Part shown: piece by piece, positions 43,356-52,414 of the stretch | How positions within the stretch are numbered: the first letter of the stretch is position 1 | How the letters are laid out: every line of letters begins with the position of its first letter | Origin: Peptidiphaga gingivicola | GTDB lineage: Bacteria > Actinomycetota > Actinomycetes > Actinomycetales > Actinomycetaceae | DNA: 64,000 nt | NCBI RefSeq assembly: GCF_001652275.1 | Contig: NZ_LVZK01000001.1 | Coordinates: 1,240,001 to 1,304,000, forward strand | Reading direction: 5' to 3' | Notes under the pieces: model-generated | Told to the model about the DNA's origin: nothing | Database searches by the model: none | The model's input: only the letters and a program-made list of their open reading frames with translations | Position numbers and translations under genes: made by a program

Positions 43356-43727
43356 TTGGCACGTCTATCCGGCGTCGATCTTCCTCGCGAAAAGCGGGTT
43401 GAGATCGCGCTCACCTATATCTACGGCATCGGCCGCACCCGCTCGGCGGAAACGCTCGCGGCCACCGGCATCAGCCCGGACGTTCGCGTCCGCGACCTCA
43501 CCGAGGACCAGCTCGTCGCGCTCAAGAAGCACATCGACGAGAACTACAAGGTCGAAGGCGACCTGCGCCGCGAGGTTCAGGCTGACATTCGCCGCAAGAT
43601 CGAAATCGGCTGCTACCAAGGCCTGAGGCACCGCCGCGGCCTGCCCGTCCACGGCCAGCGCACGAAGACGAACGCGCGCACCCGCAAGGGTCCCAAGCGC
43701 ACCGTCGCCGGCAAGAAGAAGAAGTAA
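43356..43727 (+). CDS. rpsM: 30S ribosomal protein S13
   Basis: 123 residues; contacts S19 and bridges to the 50[27 protein letters not shown] and the basic tail [20 protein letters not shown] are diagnostic. TTG start at 43356 with AAGGAG 8 bases upstream. Confidence 0.98.
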   Translation: MARLSGVDLPREKRVEIALTYIYGIGRTRSAETLAATGISPDVRVRDLTEDQLVALKKHIDENYKVEGDLRREVQADIRRKIEIGCYQGLRHRRGLPVHGQRTKTNARTRKGPKRTVAGKKKK

Positions 43728-43743
43728 GCAGTAGGAGTAGATC

Positions 43744-44154
43744 ATGCCCCCCAAGACCCGCCAGGCCTCTTCCGGCTCCCGCCGTCCGCGTCGCAAGGAG
43801 CGCCGCAACGTCGTCGCAGGTCAGGCCCACATCAAGTCCACGTTCAACAACACGATCGTCTCGATCACAGACCCGAACGGCGCCGTCATCGCCTCGTGCT
43901 CCTCGGGCCAGGTCGGTTTCAAAGGCTCGCGCAAATCGACGCCCTACGCTGCGCAGCTCGCCGCGGAGAACGCCGCCCGCGCCGCCATGGAACACGGAAT
44001 GAAGAAGGTCGACGTCTTCGTCAAGGGACCCGGCTCCGGCCGTGAGACGGCGATCCGTTCCCTCACCGCGTCGGGCCTCGAGGTCACATCGATTTCCGAC
44101 GTGACGCCGCAAGCCTACAACGGCTGCCGCCCACCGAAGCGTCGCCGCGTGTGA
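43744..44154 (+). CDS. rpsK: 30S ribosomal protein S11
   Basis: 136 residues; forms the platform with S18 and S21-type partners. [16 protein letters not shown] and the end [15 protein letters not shown] are diagnostic. rpoA follows after 112 bases; rpsD, which often lies between them, is absent. Confidence 0.98.
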   Translation: MPPKTRQASSGSRRPRRKERRNVVAGQAHIKSTFNNTIVSITDPNGAVIASCSSGQVGFKGSRKSTPYAAQLAAENAARAAMEHGMKKVDVFVKGPGSGRETAIRSLTASGLEVTSISDVTPQAYNGCRPPKRRRV

Positions 44155-44266
44155 CGCACGGCCCGCCTCGGCGGGCCCCAAGCGGATATCCGCACTCCGC
44201 AGGCCGGACGGATGGCCTGCGGGCGACTGGACGTCAAATAGCGGGCGTCCATGAAAGGAAAGAATC

Positions 44267-45271
44267 GTGCTTATCGCACAGCGCCCTGTTCTCACCGAAG
44301 AGCAGGTCTCGGAGTACCGCTCGCGGTTCATCCTCGAACCCCTCGAGCCGGGTTTCGGCTACACGCTTGGCAATTCCATGCGCCGCACCCTGCTCTCGTC
44401 GATCCCCGGCGCGGCCGTCACATCGGTTCGCATCGACGGAGTCCTCCACGAGTTCTCCACGATCGCGGGGGTCAAAGAGGACGTCGCAGACATCATCCTC
44501 AATCTCAAGGAACTCGTCGTCTCCTCGGAAAACGACGAGCCGGTCCTCATGTACCTGCACAAGCAGGGCCCGGGAGAGGTCACGGCCGCTGACATCACGC
44601 CGCCCGCCGGCGTCGAGATCCACAACCCCGACCTCCACATCGCCACGCTGAACGATAAAGGCAAAATCGAGATCGACCTCACCGTCGAGCGCGGTCGAGG
44701 CTACGTCTCCGCCGCGCAGAACAAGGGAGAAGAGGACGAAATCGGCCGCATTCCGATCGATTCGATCTATTCGCCCGTTCTCAAGGTGTCCTACAAAGTC
44801 GAGGCGACCCGAGTCGCCCAGCGCACAGACTTCGACAAGCTCGTCGTCGACGTCGAAGTGAAGCCTTCGACGACGCCGCGGGACGCGCTCGCCTCCGCCG
44901 GCAAGACGCTCGTCGAGCTATTCGGGCTGTGCGTCGAGCTCAACAACGAGGTCGAAGGAATCGAGCTGGGCCCCCCGCCCGTCGTCGAAACCCAGTCCTC
45001 GGACCTGCAGCGGCCCATCACGATTCTCAACCTTCCCGCCCGTTCGCAGAACTGCCTGCAGCGTGAAGGCATCCGCACCATTGGTGAACTCATTCAACGC
45101 TCTGAGGCCGACCTCCTCGACATCCGCAACTTCGGCGCGAAGTCGATCGAGGACGTCAAGGACGAGCTTCTCAAGCTCGACCTGCGCCTGAAAGATTCGC
45201 CCGCTGGTTTCGTCTCCAGCTTCGGCGAGGAGAGCTATACGATGCAGTTCAGCGACGACTCGCAGGGCTGA
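44267..45271 (+). CDS. rpoA: DNA-directed RNA polymerase subunit alpha
   Basis: 334 residues. The N-terminal dimerisation domain carries [20 protein letters not shown]; the C-terminal domain that binds UP elements and activators has [16 protein letters not shown] and [19 protein letters not shown] start at 44267 follows GAAAGGAAAGA. rplQ follows after 28 bases. Confidence 0.98.
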   Translation: MLIAQRPVLTEEQVSEYRSRFILEPLEPGFGYTLGNSMRRTLLSSIPGAAVTSVRIDGVLHEFSTIAGVKEDVADIILNLKELVVSSENDEPVLMYLHKQGPGEVTAADITPPAGVEIHNPDLHIATLNDKGKIEIDLTVERGRGYVSAAQNKGEEDEIGRIPIDSIYSPVLKVSYKVEATRVAQRTDFDKLVVDVEVKPSTTPRDALASAGKTLVELFGLCVELNNEVEGIELGPPPVVETQSSDLQRPITILNLPARSQNCLQREGIRTIGELIQRSEADLLDIRNFGAKSIEDVKDELLKLDLRLKDSPAGFVSSFGEESYTMQFSDDSQG

Positions 45272-45299
45272 AGCCCGATTTTTCATAGGAGACACTACT

Positions 45300-45887
45300 A
45301 TGCCCAAGCCCACTAAGGGCCCGCGTCTGGGCGGCTCGCCCGCCCACCAGCGCCACATCATCGCGAACCTGTGCAAGGACCTCATCCGCCACGGTGCGGT
45401 CACAACCACCCAGACTCGCGCCAAGACCGTTCAGCCCCACATCGAGCGACTGATCTCGAAGGCCAAGCGCGGCGACACCTACAACCGCCGTCTCGCCCTT
45501 CGCGTCCTCCAAGACCGCGAGCTCGCCTACATCCTGTTCGAGGAGCTCGGGCCGAAGTTCGCCGAACGAAACGGCGGATTCACCCGCATCATCAAGCTCG
45601 GCAACCGCAAGGGCGACAACGCGGCGCTCGCGCGCATCGAACTCGTGACGGAAAAGGTCTCGCCCAAGCAGTCAGCGGTCCGCGAAGCTGAGAAAGCCTC
45701 CAAGAAGGCGGCAGAAGCCCAAAAGCTCGCGAAAGAAGCCAAGGAAAGCGCCGACGCAGAGGAGGCCGCCGAAACCGCGGCCGACGCCGTCGAATCCAAG
45801 GAGGCAGACGAGGCGGTCAAGGAAACTGCGGCCAAGAGGGACGCTGCCGAGGCCAAGAAGGACGCCGAGGCTGACGAGCCCAAGTGA
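45300..45887 (+). CDS. rplQ: 50S ribosomal protein L17 with long acidic/basic tail
   Basis: 195 residues. The core (1 to about 122) has MPKPTKGPRLGGSPAHQR, NLCKDLIRHG and ELGPKFAERNGGFTRI. Beyond it is an Ala/Lys/Glu repeat-like tail of about 70 residues, much longer than in E. coli; such tails occur in actinobacterial L17. An intrinsic terminator follows 35 bases later. Confidence 0.97.
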   Translation: MPKPTKGPRLGGSPAHQRHIIANLCKDLIRHGAVTTTQTRAKTVQPHIERLISKAKRGDTYNRRLALRVLQDRELAYILFEELGPKFAERNGGFTRIIKLGNRKGDNAALARIELVTEKVSPKQSAVREAEKASKKAAEAQKLAKEAKESADAEEAAETAADAVESKEADEAVKETAAKRDAAEAKKDAEADEPK

Positions 45888-45922
45888 TCCTCACGCGAGC
45901 CCATCGCGCGAAATCCTCAATC

Positions 45923-45957
45923 CGGAGCGGGGCGCACATGCGCCCCGCTCCGTTTTT
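45923..45957 (+). terminator. Intrinsic terminator after rplQ
   Basis: A 13-bp GC stem (CGGAGCGGGGCGC with its complement) and a 4-base loop, followed by TTTTT at 45953-45957. The most classical rho-independent terminator in the window. Confidence 0.88.
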
Positions 45958-45967
45958 CACGATGACC

Positions 45968-46101
45968 TCAGGCGAAGTTTCACAGCGATTTCGGACGGTC
46001 GTTTCTTCGTGATGTCAGGAGAGGCTTCACAGCGACTTTCGACGGTCGTTTCTTCGTGATGCTAGGCGAAGCTTCACAGCGACTTCGGACGAAGTTTCCC
46101 C
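45968..46101. repeat. 47-base tandem repeat, nearly three copies
   Basis: Units start at 45968, 46015 and 46062 with an exact 47-base period and few mismatches (core CTTCACAGCGACTTTCGACG); the last is truncated near 46101. It lies between the rplQ terminator and cstA in an interval of about 360 bases that holds no gene. The period is too uniform and the copies too contiguous for CRISPR. Confidence 0.8.
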
Positions 46102-46249
46102 GCTATCCCGAACAGAGTTCCACGGCAGCCCCGAGCAAAATTCGAAGAATGCTTGGCTATGGCGGTGGAGGCAGCTAGGCTTGCAATGACGCCACCGCGA
46201 CGCCGGCGACGTCCCTCAAGTTCGGCGTGGAATGAGAAGGGATTTCCTC

Positions 46250-48658
46250 ATGGACAACACGGTCACCGCAGACCTGCCGGCCTACACGGCCGAAGAAGAG
46301 AAACTCGTCATTCGAAACAAAGACGGCGTTCCTGTGGGCGTCAAACCCGACAACTCGTGGACGCTCCCGAAAATCGCGCTGTGGATCTCGATCACCACGA
46401 TGGGCACGCTTGGGTGGACGATGCTCGCCCTCGTGCGCGGCGAAGAGGTCAACACAATATGGTTCGTCATAACCGCGGTGTGCACATACGCCATCGCCTA
46501 CCGCTTCTACGCGCTCTACGTCCAGCGCAAGGTCATGCGGCCCGACGACTCCAACGCAACCCCCGCGGAACGAGTCAACAACGGCAAGGATTTCGACCCC
46601 ACCCACAGAGTGGTGCTCTACGGCCACCATTTCGCCGCCATCGCCGGCGCCGGCCCGCTCGTCGGCCCGGTCCTGGCCGCCCAGATGGGATACCTCCCGG
46701 GAACGCTGTGGATTATCTTCGGCGTGTGCATCGCCGGGGCGATCCAGGACATGCTCGTGCTCTTTTTCTCCATGCGGCGAGGCGGGCGCTCCCTCGGCCA
46801 AATGGCGCGCGACGAAATCGGACGAGTCGGCGGAACGGTGGCCATGGTCGTCGTCCTCGTCATGCTCATGATCGTCCTCGCCGTCCTTGCGATGGTTTGC
46901 GTCAACGCCCTCGCCGAATCCCCGTGGGGCGTCTTTTCCGTCGGCTGCACGATTCCGATCGCCCTTGGAATGGGGCTGTGGCTCCGCTACATCCAGCCGG
47001 GAAAGATCACGCAGGTCTCGATCGCGGGCTGCGCCCTCCTCGTCGTCGCGATCTTCGCCGGAAGATGGGTCGCGAACACGGATTTCGGAAGGGAATACCT
47101 TCATCTCTCGCCGACCACGCTGGTGTGGGCGATGATCATCTACGGCTTTTTCGCCGCCATCCTTCCGGTGTGGCTGCTTCTGACGCCCCGCGACTACCTC
47201 TCGACGTTCATGAAGGTCGGAACGATCGTCATTCTGGCGGCGGGCATCGTCGTGGTCCGGCCCCTCGTCGAAATGCCCGCGGTCACCGAATTCGCAGGAA
47301 ACACCGACGGCCCGGTGTTCGCCGGGACCCTCTTCCCGTTCCTTTTCATCACCATCGCCTGCGGCGCCCTGTCGGGAATGCACGCCATGGTGTCCTCGGG
47401 AACCACTCCAAAAATGGTTCAAAAGGAATCCCAAACCCGGATGATCGGCTACGGAGGAATGCTTATGGAATCCTTCGTCGCCATCATGGCGCTGGCCGCC
47501 GCCGCCTCCCTCAACCAGGGCATCTATTTCGGGATGAACACCTCGGAGGCAACCGTCGACAAACTCGCCGGAACTAACATCACCCAAACGACGAAGGACC
47601 GGGAGGAAATCACATCGAAGGCCGTGCGCAACCTCGGGGTGACCGACGTCCACGGCAACAAGGTCGTTCCGCGGTGGGAGTCGACCGACGACAAAGGAAA
47701 CGAAAAGACGTACACCGGAGCCGAAGCCCTCAAGCAGGTCGCCAAAGACGTCGGCGAGCCGTCAATCGTCTCCCGAACCGGCGGGGCGCCCACGCTTTCG
47801 GTCGGCATGGCCCATATTCTCCACCAGATCGGCGGGGGATCGGGAATGATGGGCTTCTGGTACCACTTCGCCATCATGTTCGAGGCTCTGTTCATCCTTT
47901 CCGCCGTCGACGCCGTCACCCGAGTCGCCCGATTCCAGGTGTCCGACGCCCTCGGAAATCTGTTCCCAAAGTTCAAAGACCCGTCGTGGCGGGCGGGAGC
48001 GTGGGGCGCCACGGCCGCCGTCGTCGCGGCCTGGGGCTCCTTGCTGCTCATGGGCGTGACGGACCCGCGAGGCGGAATCCAGACCCTGTTCCCGCTCTTC
48101 GGCATCGCCAATCAATTGATAGCCGCTGTGGCCTTGCTGCTGGTGACCGTGATGGTTGTGCGAAAAGGGTACACGAAGTACGTGTGGATACCGCTCATAC
48201 CCTTCGCCTTCGACACAGCCGTGACCTTCACGGCGTCGTGGGAGAAGATATTCTCCACCGATCCAAAGGTCGGCTACTGGCAGCAATGGCGCGATGCGCG
48301 CAAGGCCCTCCCGGGGCTGGCGGATCCGGGGAAGATCTCGGAGACAAAAGCTGTCATCCGCAACACCTTCATTCAAGGGACCCTTTCGATCGTCTTCCTC
48401 GCCGCCGTCGCCTTCGTCGTGGTCTGCGCTGCGTTGCGCGTGGCCAAGACGATTCGAACGGGCGACACGACGACGTCGGAGGATCCCTACGTCGAGTCGA
48501 ATTTCTTCGCCCCGACGGCGATGATCGCCACGCCGCTCGACAAGAAACTGGTCAAGGAGTACGCGATCGTCGGCGATCCGAACCTCATTCCCGGCATGAA
48601 AAAGGAAGAAAACGAGGACCGAAGCAGGGACGGAAATGAGGAAGTTAAAAATGGGTGA
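46250..48658 (+). CDS. cstA: Carbon starvation protein CstA-type transporter
   Basis: 802 residues with many membrane helices. Family signatures are YGHHFAAIAGAGPLVGPVLA, GAIQDMLVLF, SGTTPKMV and FEALFILSAVDAVTR. CstA proteins import peptides and, as shown for relatives, pyruvate. ATG 46250 is preferred over ATG 46232 because AGAAGGGA lies at the right distance. It overlaps the YbdD-like gene by 8 bases, as usual for this pair. Confidence 0.93.
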   Translation: MDNTVTADLPAYTAEEEKLVIRNKDGVPVGVKPDNSWTLPKIALWISITTMGTLGWTMLALVRGEEVNTIWFVITAVCTYAIAYRFYALYVQRKVMRPDDSNATPAERVNNGKDFDPTHRVVLYGHHFAAIAGAGPLVGPVLAAQMGYLPGTLWIIFGVCIAGAIQDMLVLFFSMRRGGRSLGQMARDEIGRVGGTVAMVVVLVMLMIVLAVLAMVCVNALAESPWGVFSVGCTIPIALGMGLWLRYIQPGKITQVSIAGCALLVVAIFAGRWVANTDFGREYLHLSPTTLVWAMIIYGFFAAILPVWLLLTPRDYLSTFMKVGTIVILAAGIVVVRPLVEMPAVTEFAGNTDGPVFAGTLFPFLFITIACGALSGMHAMVSSGTTPKMVQKESQTRMIGYGGMLMESFVAIMALAAAASLNQGIYFGMNTSEATVDKLAGTNITQTTKDREEITSKAVRNLGVTDVHGNKVVPRWESTDDKGNEKTYTGAEALKQVAKDVGEPSIVSRTGGAPTLSVGMAHILHQIGGGSGMMGFWYHFAIMFEALFILSAVDAVTRVARFQVSDALGNLFPKFKDPSWRAGAWGATAAVVAAWGSLLLMGVTDPRGGIQTLFPLFGIANQLIAAVALLLVTVMVVRKGYTKYVWIPLIPFAFDTAVTFTASWEKIFSTDPKVGYWQQWRDARKALPGLADPGKISETKAVIRNTFIQGTLSIVFLAAVAFVVVCAALRVAKTIRTGDTTTSEDPYVESNFFAPTAMIATPLDKKLVKEYAIVGDPNLIPGMKKEENEDRSRDGNEEVKNG

Positions 48659-48875
48659 GACGGCAAAGGGCGTGCGCCGCCCGTTTGCGGGGCTTCGCCG
48701 CGGGCTCGCAGCTTTCCGCTCATTCTGGCGCGATTTGACGGGGGAGTCGGCGTACGAAAAGTACGTCGCACGGCATCGGCGCGAGCACCCCGACTGCGAG
48801 CCGATACCTGCCCGCGAGTTCTGGCGGGCGCGCAGCGAAGCCGCCGAGGACGGCGTGACGACGGGCTGCTGCTAG
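48651..48875 (+). CDS. YbdD/YjiX family small protein
   Basis: 74 residues (79 from ATG 48636). The family motif YEKYVARHRREHPD followed by REFWRAR is clear, and it ends in two cysteines (GCC). YbdD-type proteins accompany CstA transporters and are needed for their activity in E. coli. Start 48651 has GAGGAAG 6 bases upstream. Confidence 0.9.
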   Translation: MGETAKGVRRPFAGLRRGLAAFRSFWRDLTGESAYEKYVARHRREHPDCEPIPAREFWRARSEAAEDGVTTGCC

Positions 48876-48904
48876 CCTGATTCGGTTGCCGGCCGTAGAG
48901 CGGC

Positions 48905-49723
48905 CTACGTGTGCGGTTTGGCCAGGGCCCATGCCCGCACGCCCCCGTTCATGCCGGCGGCGTTCGGGATGAACAGCACGTTCTCGCCCAGGCGCGAGCG
49001 CGCGGCGGCGGAGATCCGCGGCGAATTGCCGCCCCCGATGTAGAGGCGGTCCCACCGGAAAACCGGCCACAGCGTGTCGATCGCCCGCAGCACCCGGCGC
49101 GACCACGCCGAATCCCCGAGCCGTATCCGTTCGGCCTCGCCGACGACGTCGTCGTACGTCAATCCCCACCGCATCTGTGCGTGGGAAATCTCCAGGTGGG
49201 GGGCGAGGCGTCCGCCGTCGACGAAAGCGCAGCCGAGCCCCGTGCCGAGGGTCATGACGAGCTCCGCCCCTTCGCCCGAAACGACGCCGGCAGCGGCGAC
49301 CTCGGCGTCGTTGAGGACGAGCGCAGGAACGGCGAAACGCGCGTGCAGGGCCGACTCCATGTCCAGGCCGTTCCACGCCGTCTCAAGTTCGGGGTCGAGC
49401 TTCGTGTGGGGGCCTGCCTTGCGAATGTAGTGCGGAGTGTAGACGACGACGCCGCGCCGGATCATACCCGGCATGCCGAGGGTGATCCGTTCGAATCGCT
49501 CAACCTGCGACGCATGGCTTTCTATGATTCCGAGCAGATCCTCGGGCGAGAAAGGATACCGCACTGCCGTGCGCTGAGGAGGGGCCGCCTGGAAGCCGTT
49601 GAGGTCAAGGAGGGAGGTCTTGATCCCGCCGCCTCCGCAGTCCACGGCCAGAGTCAGCGGATTCGACTCGCGGGAAGGCTCGGGCAGCGCATGTGAATGC
49701 GAGGTGTGGGACACTGGCGTCAT
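48905..49723 (-). CDS. ROK-family sugar kinase, polyphosphate-glucokinase-like
   Basis: 272 residues. The phosphate-binding loop reads AVDCGGGGIKTS (usual DxGGTxxK), the catalytic Asp is expected in VLNDAEVAAAGV, and MTLGTGLGCAFVDGG and LYIGGGNSPRIS follow. The ROK zinc cysteines are absent, as in PpgK. It probably phosphorylates glucose with polyphosphate or ATP. The Gly in place of Thr and Cys in place of Ile/Leu in the first loop leave some doubt about activity. Its ATG overlaps the truA ATG on the other strand; a GTG at 49714 is an alternative start. Confidence 0.75.
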   Translation of the reverse strand: MTPVSHTSHSHALPEPSRESNPLTLAVDCGGGGIKTSLLDLNGFQAAPPQRTAVRYPFSPEDLLGIIESHASQVERFERITLGMPGMIRRGVVVYTPHYIRKAGPHTKLDPELETAWNGLDMESALHARFAVPALVLNDAEVAAAGVVSGEGAELVMTLGTGLGCAFVDGGRLAPHLEISHAQMRWGLTYDDVVGEAERIRLGDSAWSRRVLRAIDTLWPVFRWDRLYIGGGNSPRISAAARSRLGENVLFIPNAAGMNGGVRAWALAKPHT

Positions 49724-50654
49724 GGATTCGACGGTAGCGCATCGGCTCCGCCTTCGCATGTCCTACGACGGCACTGACTTTCATGGTTGGGCGGTCCAGC
49801 CGGGTCTGCGAACCGTCGAAGGGACGGTGACGGAAGCCCTCAACCTCATAACCGGCGGCTCGCACGCACTGACCGTCGCCGGGCGGACCGACGCCGGCGT
49901 CCACGCGCGCGGTCAGGTCGCCCACGTCGACGTGAGTGAAAACGAGCTGGCACGCGCGGCGCGGCGCGCAGGCGACCCGTGCCAGGCGATCATGCGCAGG
50001 CTTTCCGCGCTGCTGGCGCGAGAGTCGCCGGGGTCGAAGGGAAGCTCGGACGTCGCGGTGACCGGCGTGGATTTCGCGCCCGCAGGCTTCGACGCAAGGT
50101 TTTCCGCGCTTTCCCGGACCTATTCTTACCGGGTGTGCGACGACCCCGCCCGTTTCGATCCGCTGCGGCGCCGCGACGTTCTGTGGCTTCGCGAGCCGCT
50201 CGACGTCGAGGCGATGGGCGCCGCTGCGCGCAAGCTGATGGGGGAACACGATTTCATTTCCTATTGCAAGCCCCGGGAAGGGGCGACGACGATCCGCGAG
50301 CTCCTCGAGTTGAAGGTCGAACGCAAGGGCGGCCTCGTCGAGGTGACCGCGCGGGCCGACGCCTTCTGCCACTCGATGGTTCGCACGCTCGTGGGGTCGC
50401 TGCTCAAGGTGGGCGCCGGCCGGCGCGACGAAGAATGGCCCGCCCGACGCCTGGAAGAGCGCTCGCGCAACGGGGAAGTCGCCGTCGCCCCGCCGCATCC
50501 GCTCACTTTGGAGTCGGTTGAATATCCCGAGGATTCGCAGCTCGCAGCCAGGGCTCGGCTGACCCGGGCTTTGCGAGAGACGGTCGAAGACCGCGAACCC
50601 GAAGGAGACGCCGGCGGCGCTGGAGACGCCGCCTCGGGGAAGGGACTGAGTTGA
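49722..50654 (+). CDS. truA: tRNA pseudouridine(38-40) synthase TruA
   Basis: 310 residues; makes pseudouridine in the anticodon stem-loop. RLRMSYDGTDFHGWAVQPG and VAGRTDAGVHARGQV with catalytic Asp57 are diagnostic; SRTYSYRV and FCHSMVRTLVG follow. The C-terminal about 30 residues are Gly/Ala/Glu-rich. No ribosome binding site is well placed before ATG 49722, so a leaderless start is likely. The stop overlaps the TTG of the next gene. Confidence 0.95.
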   Translation: MDSTVAHRLRLRMSYDGTDFHGWAVQPGLRTVEGTVTEALNLITGGSHALTVAGRTDAGVHARGQVAHVDVSENELARAARRAGDPCQAIMRRLSALLARESPGSKGSSDVAVTGVDFAPAGFDARFSALSRTYSYRVCDDPARFDPLRRRDVLWLREPLDVEAMGAAARKLMGEHDFISYCKPREGATTIRELLELKVERKGGLVEVTARADAFCHSMVRTLVGSLLKVGAGRRDEEWPARRLEERSRNGEVAVAPPHPLTLESVEYPEDSQLAARARLTRALRETVEDREPEGDAGGAGDAASGKGLS

Positions 50655-51967
50655 GCGGGGACAAGGCAGGGGCGACGGAGTCGGGGCGAGCCGACGTCGC
50701 CGACGCCCGCTATCCGATTCCGGCAGAGCCGCCCGAATACAGGACGAGGCCGCGCAAGGTCAGCGGCCGCAAACGCACCCCGATATGGGACGCAGTGGCG
50801 GCTTTGTACGTAGTCATCGCGCTGGTTTTCGTCGGATGGCTGGCAACCGAAATGGCCGTGCACGCCAAGCCAGGCGATTCCCTGTGGGTCCTCAACCTCG
50901 TCGCCTTCTGGGCGACTAGCGCCTATCTGGCCGTTCCGCGCATCCATCAGATCCTCACCCTCTTGTACGTTCCCGACTATTTCATCGGACGCACCCGAAC
51001 GGGCGACGGCGTGCTGGGCGACCCCGTCAACCTGGCGGTCGACGGAACGGCCGACGACATCCACGCCGGCATGCAGGCTGCCGGGTGGGTGCTCGCCGAC
51101 GAAGTCACCGTGCGCTCGTCATGGGGAATCGTCGTCTCCTCCTTGTTCAAGAGGCCGTACCCATCCGCGCCCGTGTCGAACCTCTACCTTTTTGGACGCA
51201 AGCAGGCCTTCGCCTACCAGAAGGAGGTCGACGGCAACGCATCGAGGCGCCACCATGTCAGATTCTGGCCGACTCCCGAGGGATGGCATCTTCCCGGCGG
51301 GCAGCGCGTGGACTTCCTCGCGGCTGGAACCTATGACAGGTCGGTCGGCTTTTCGCTTTTCACCGGGCAGATTACGCACAAGGTCGACGCCGACACCGAC
51401 GCCGAGCGCGATTTCATCATCGACACCCTGAGGTACGCCGACCCGAAGATCGACGTCGCCGTCATCGACAAGTTCTCCGCGGCCTACCACTCTCGAAACG
51501 GCGGCGGCGACGCGATCAACACCGACGGCGACCTTCCGGTTCTCGACGTGCGCGGCGCGTCCGAACGCGGTCCCGCCCCGCAAATGCCCCGCCCGGACAA
51601 AAGCGTCGCCCGCCACCACATTCCGCCGCTGCCGCTTCTTTTCACAGGGGCGCTTGCGCTGTGGGGATTCATTTTTGCCGGCATCCAGGTAGCGGTGGAC
51701 CCTCAGGTCACCGCTTCGAAACTGGTCATGCCGGCGGTTGAATTCGCGCTGTGGCTTTTGACCGCGGCCAGGCAGAGGTGGGCTTGGGTCGGTCTCATGA
51801 CTATATCTTCCATCACGGCCTTCTCCCATCTTCTGCTCCTCGATTTCTCGAAGCTAGCCGACGTCATACTCACGGGAGTGTCGGTTTTCGTGGTGCTCGC
51901 GGTGAGCGCCACCGCGGTGCGCGAGTGGGTGCGCGGCGGCAATCGGCGGGTACCTGTGTCCAATTGA
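50651..51967 (+). CDS. LssY C-terminal domain membrane protein
   Basis: 438 residues. Two membrane helices (about 45-68 and 78-96) precede an LssY-C-type soluble domain (GDPVNLAVDGTADDIHAGMQ, AGWVLADEVTVRSSWGIV, RHHVRFWPTPEGWHLPG), and about four helices close the protein. The domain has no established enzymatic role. The TTG start at 50651 overlaps the truA stop by 4 bases, indicating coupling. Confidence in the domain name is moderate. Confidence 0.75.
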   Translation: MSGDKAGATESGRADVADARYPIPAEPPEYRTRPRKVSGRKRTPIWDAVAALYVVIALVFVGWLATEMAVHAKPGDSLWVLNLVAFWATSAYLAVPRIHQILTLLYVPDYFIGRTRTGDGVLGDPVNLAVDGTADDIHAGMQAAGWVLADEVTVRSSWGIVVSSLFKRPYPSAPVSNLYLFGRKQAFAYQKEVDGNASRRHHVRFWPTPEGWHLPGGQRVDFLAAGTYDRSVGFSLFTGQITHKVDADTDAERDFIIDTLRYADPKIDVAVIDKFSAAYHSRNGGGDAINTDGDLPVLDVRGASERGPAPQMPRPDKSVARHHIPPLPLLFTGALALWGFIFAGIQVAVDPQVTASKLVMPAVEFALWLLTAARQRWAWVGLMTISSITAFSHLLLLDFSKLADVILTGVSVFVVLAVSATAVREWVRGGNRRVPVSN

Positions 51968-52086
51968 GCTATCGACTCTCTCCATGGCTCGCGATAAACT
52001 AAGAAATACTTTAGCTTAATAAGCGATTGTCCAAGCTTTTCAAATAGGCGACTCGATTTGTTTGAAAACGTGAGAAAGGAGAGGCC

Positions 52087-52410
52087 ATGCCATATACTTC
52101 GTCGCTCGACCCCGGTGAGATGAAGGGTTTGGGAGCGCGTTTGGAAGATCTCTCGGTGCAGCTTACCGAACTCGACGGTCCGATAGGGGGCTCCGTTGGC
52201 TCTCTCGGGAGCTTCGGCCTAGTGGAGGCTTCAGTGCGGGTTCGCGGCGACGCAAAGAAGCGCGCCGTGGAAGTCGCGGATTGGATCGAACGGGCTTCCG
52301 AGGCTGTGCATGAAACGACGGCGGGTTTTGAGGCCTCCGACGACGCATCCAGACAAGCATTCGAGAGGAATGCGGCAGACGTATACGGCAGCGCGGATCG
52401 GGAGGATTGA
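52087..52410 (+). CDS. Small type VII-associated protein with YxxxD tail
   Basis: 107 residues, no signal peptide, helical, resembling EspC/WXG100-type proteins in size and pattern (LDPGEMKGLGARLEDLSVQL, then a second long helix). The C-terminus has Tyr100-Gly-Ser-Ala-Asp104, matching the YxxxD/E export signal of ESX systems. GAAAGGAGAGG lies just before the ATG. Four bases separate it from the protease-type effector, so it is probably the co-secreted partner or chaperone of that protein (inference). Confidence 0.75.
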   Translation: MPYTSSLDPGEMKGLGARLEDLSVQLTELDGPIGGSVGSLGSFGLVEASVRVRGDAKKRAVEVADWIERASEAVHETTAGFEASDDASRQAFERNAADVYGSADRED

Positions 52411-52414
52411 TCTT

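Noticed and set aside
45968-46101. CRISPR-like array
   Set aside because: The 47-base units are contiguous with no spacers, and no cas genes are present.
46175-47653. 492-codon open frame antisense to cstA
   Set aside because: Charged, low-complexity product opposite a clear transporter gene.
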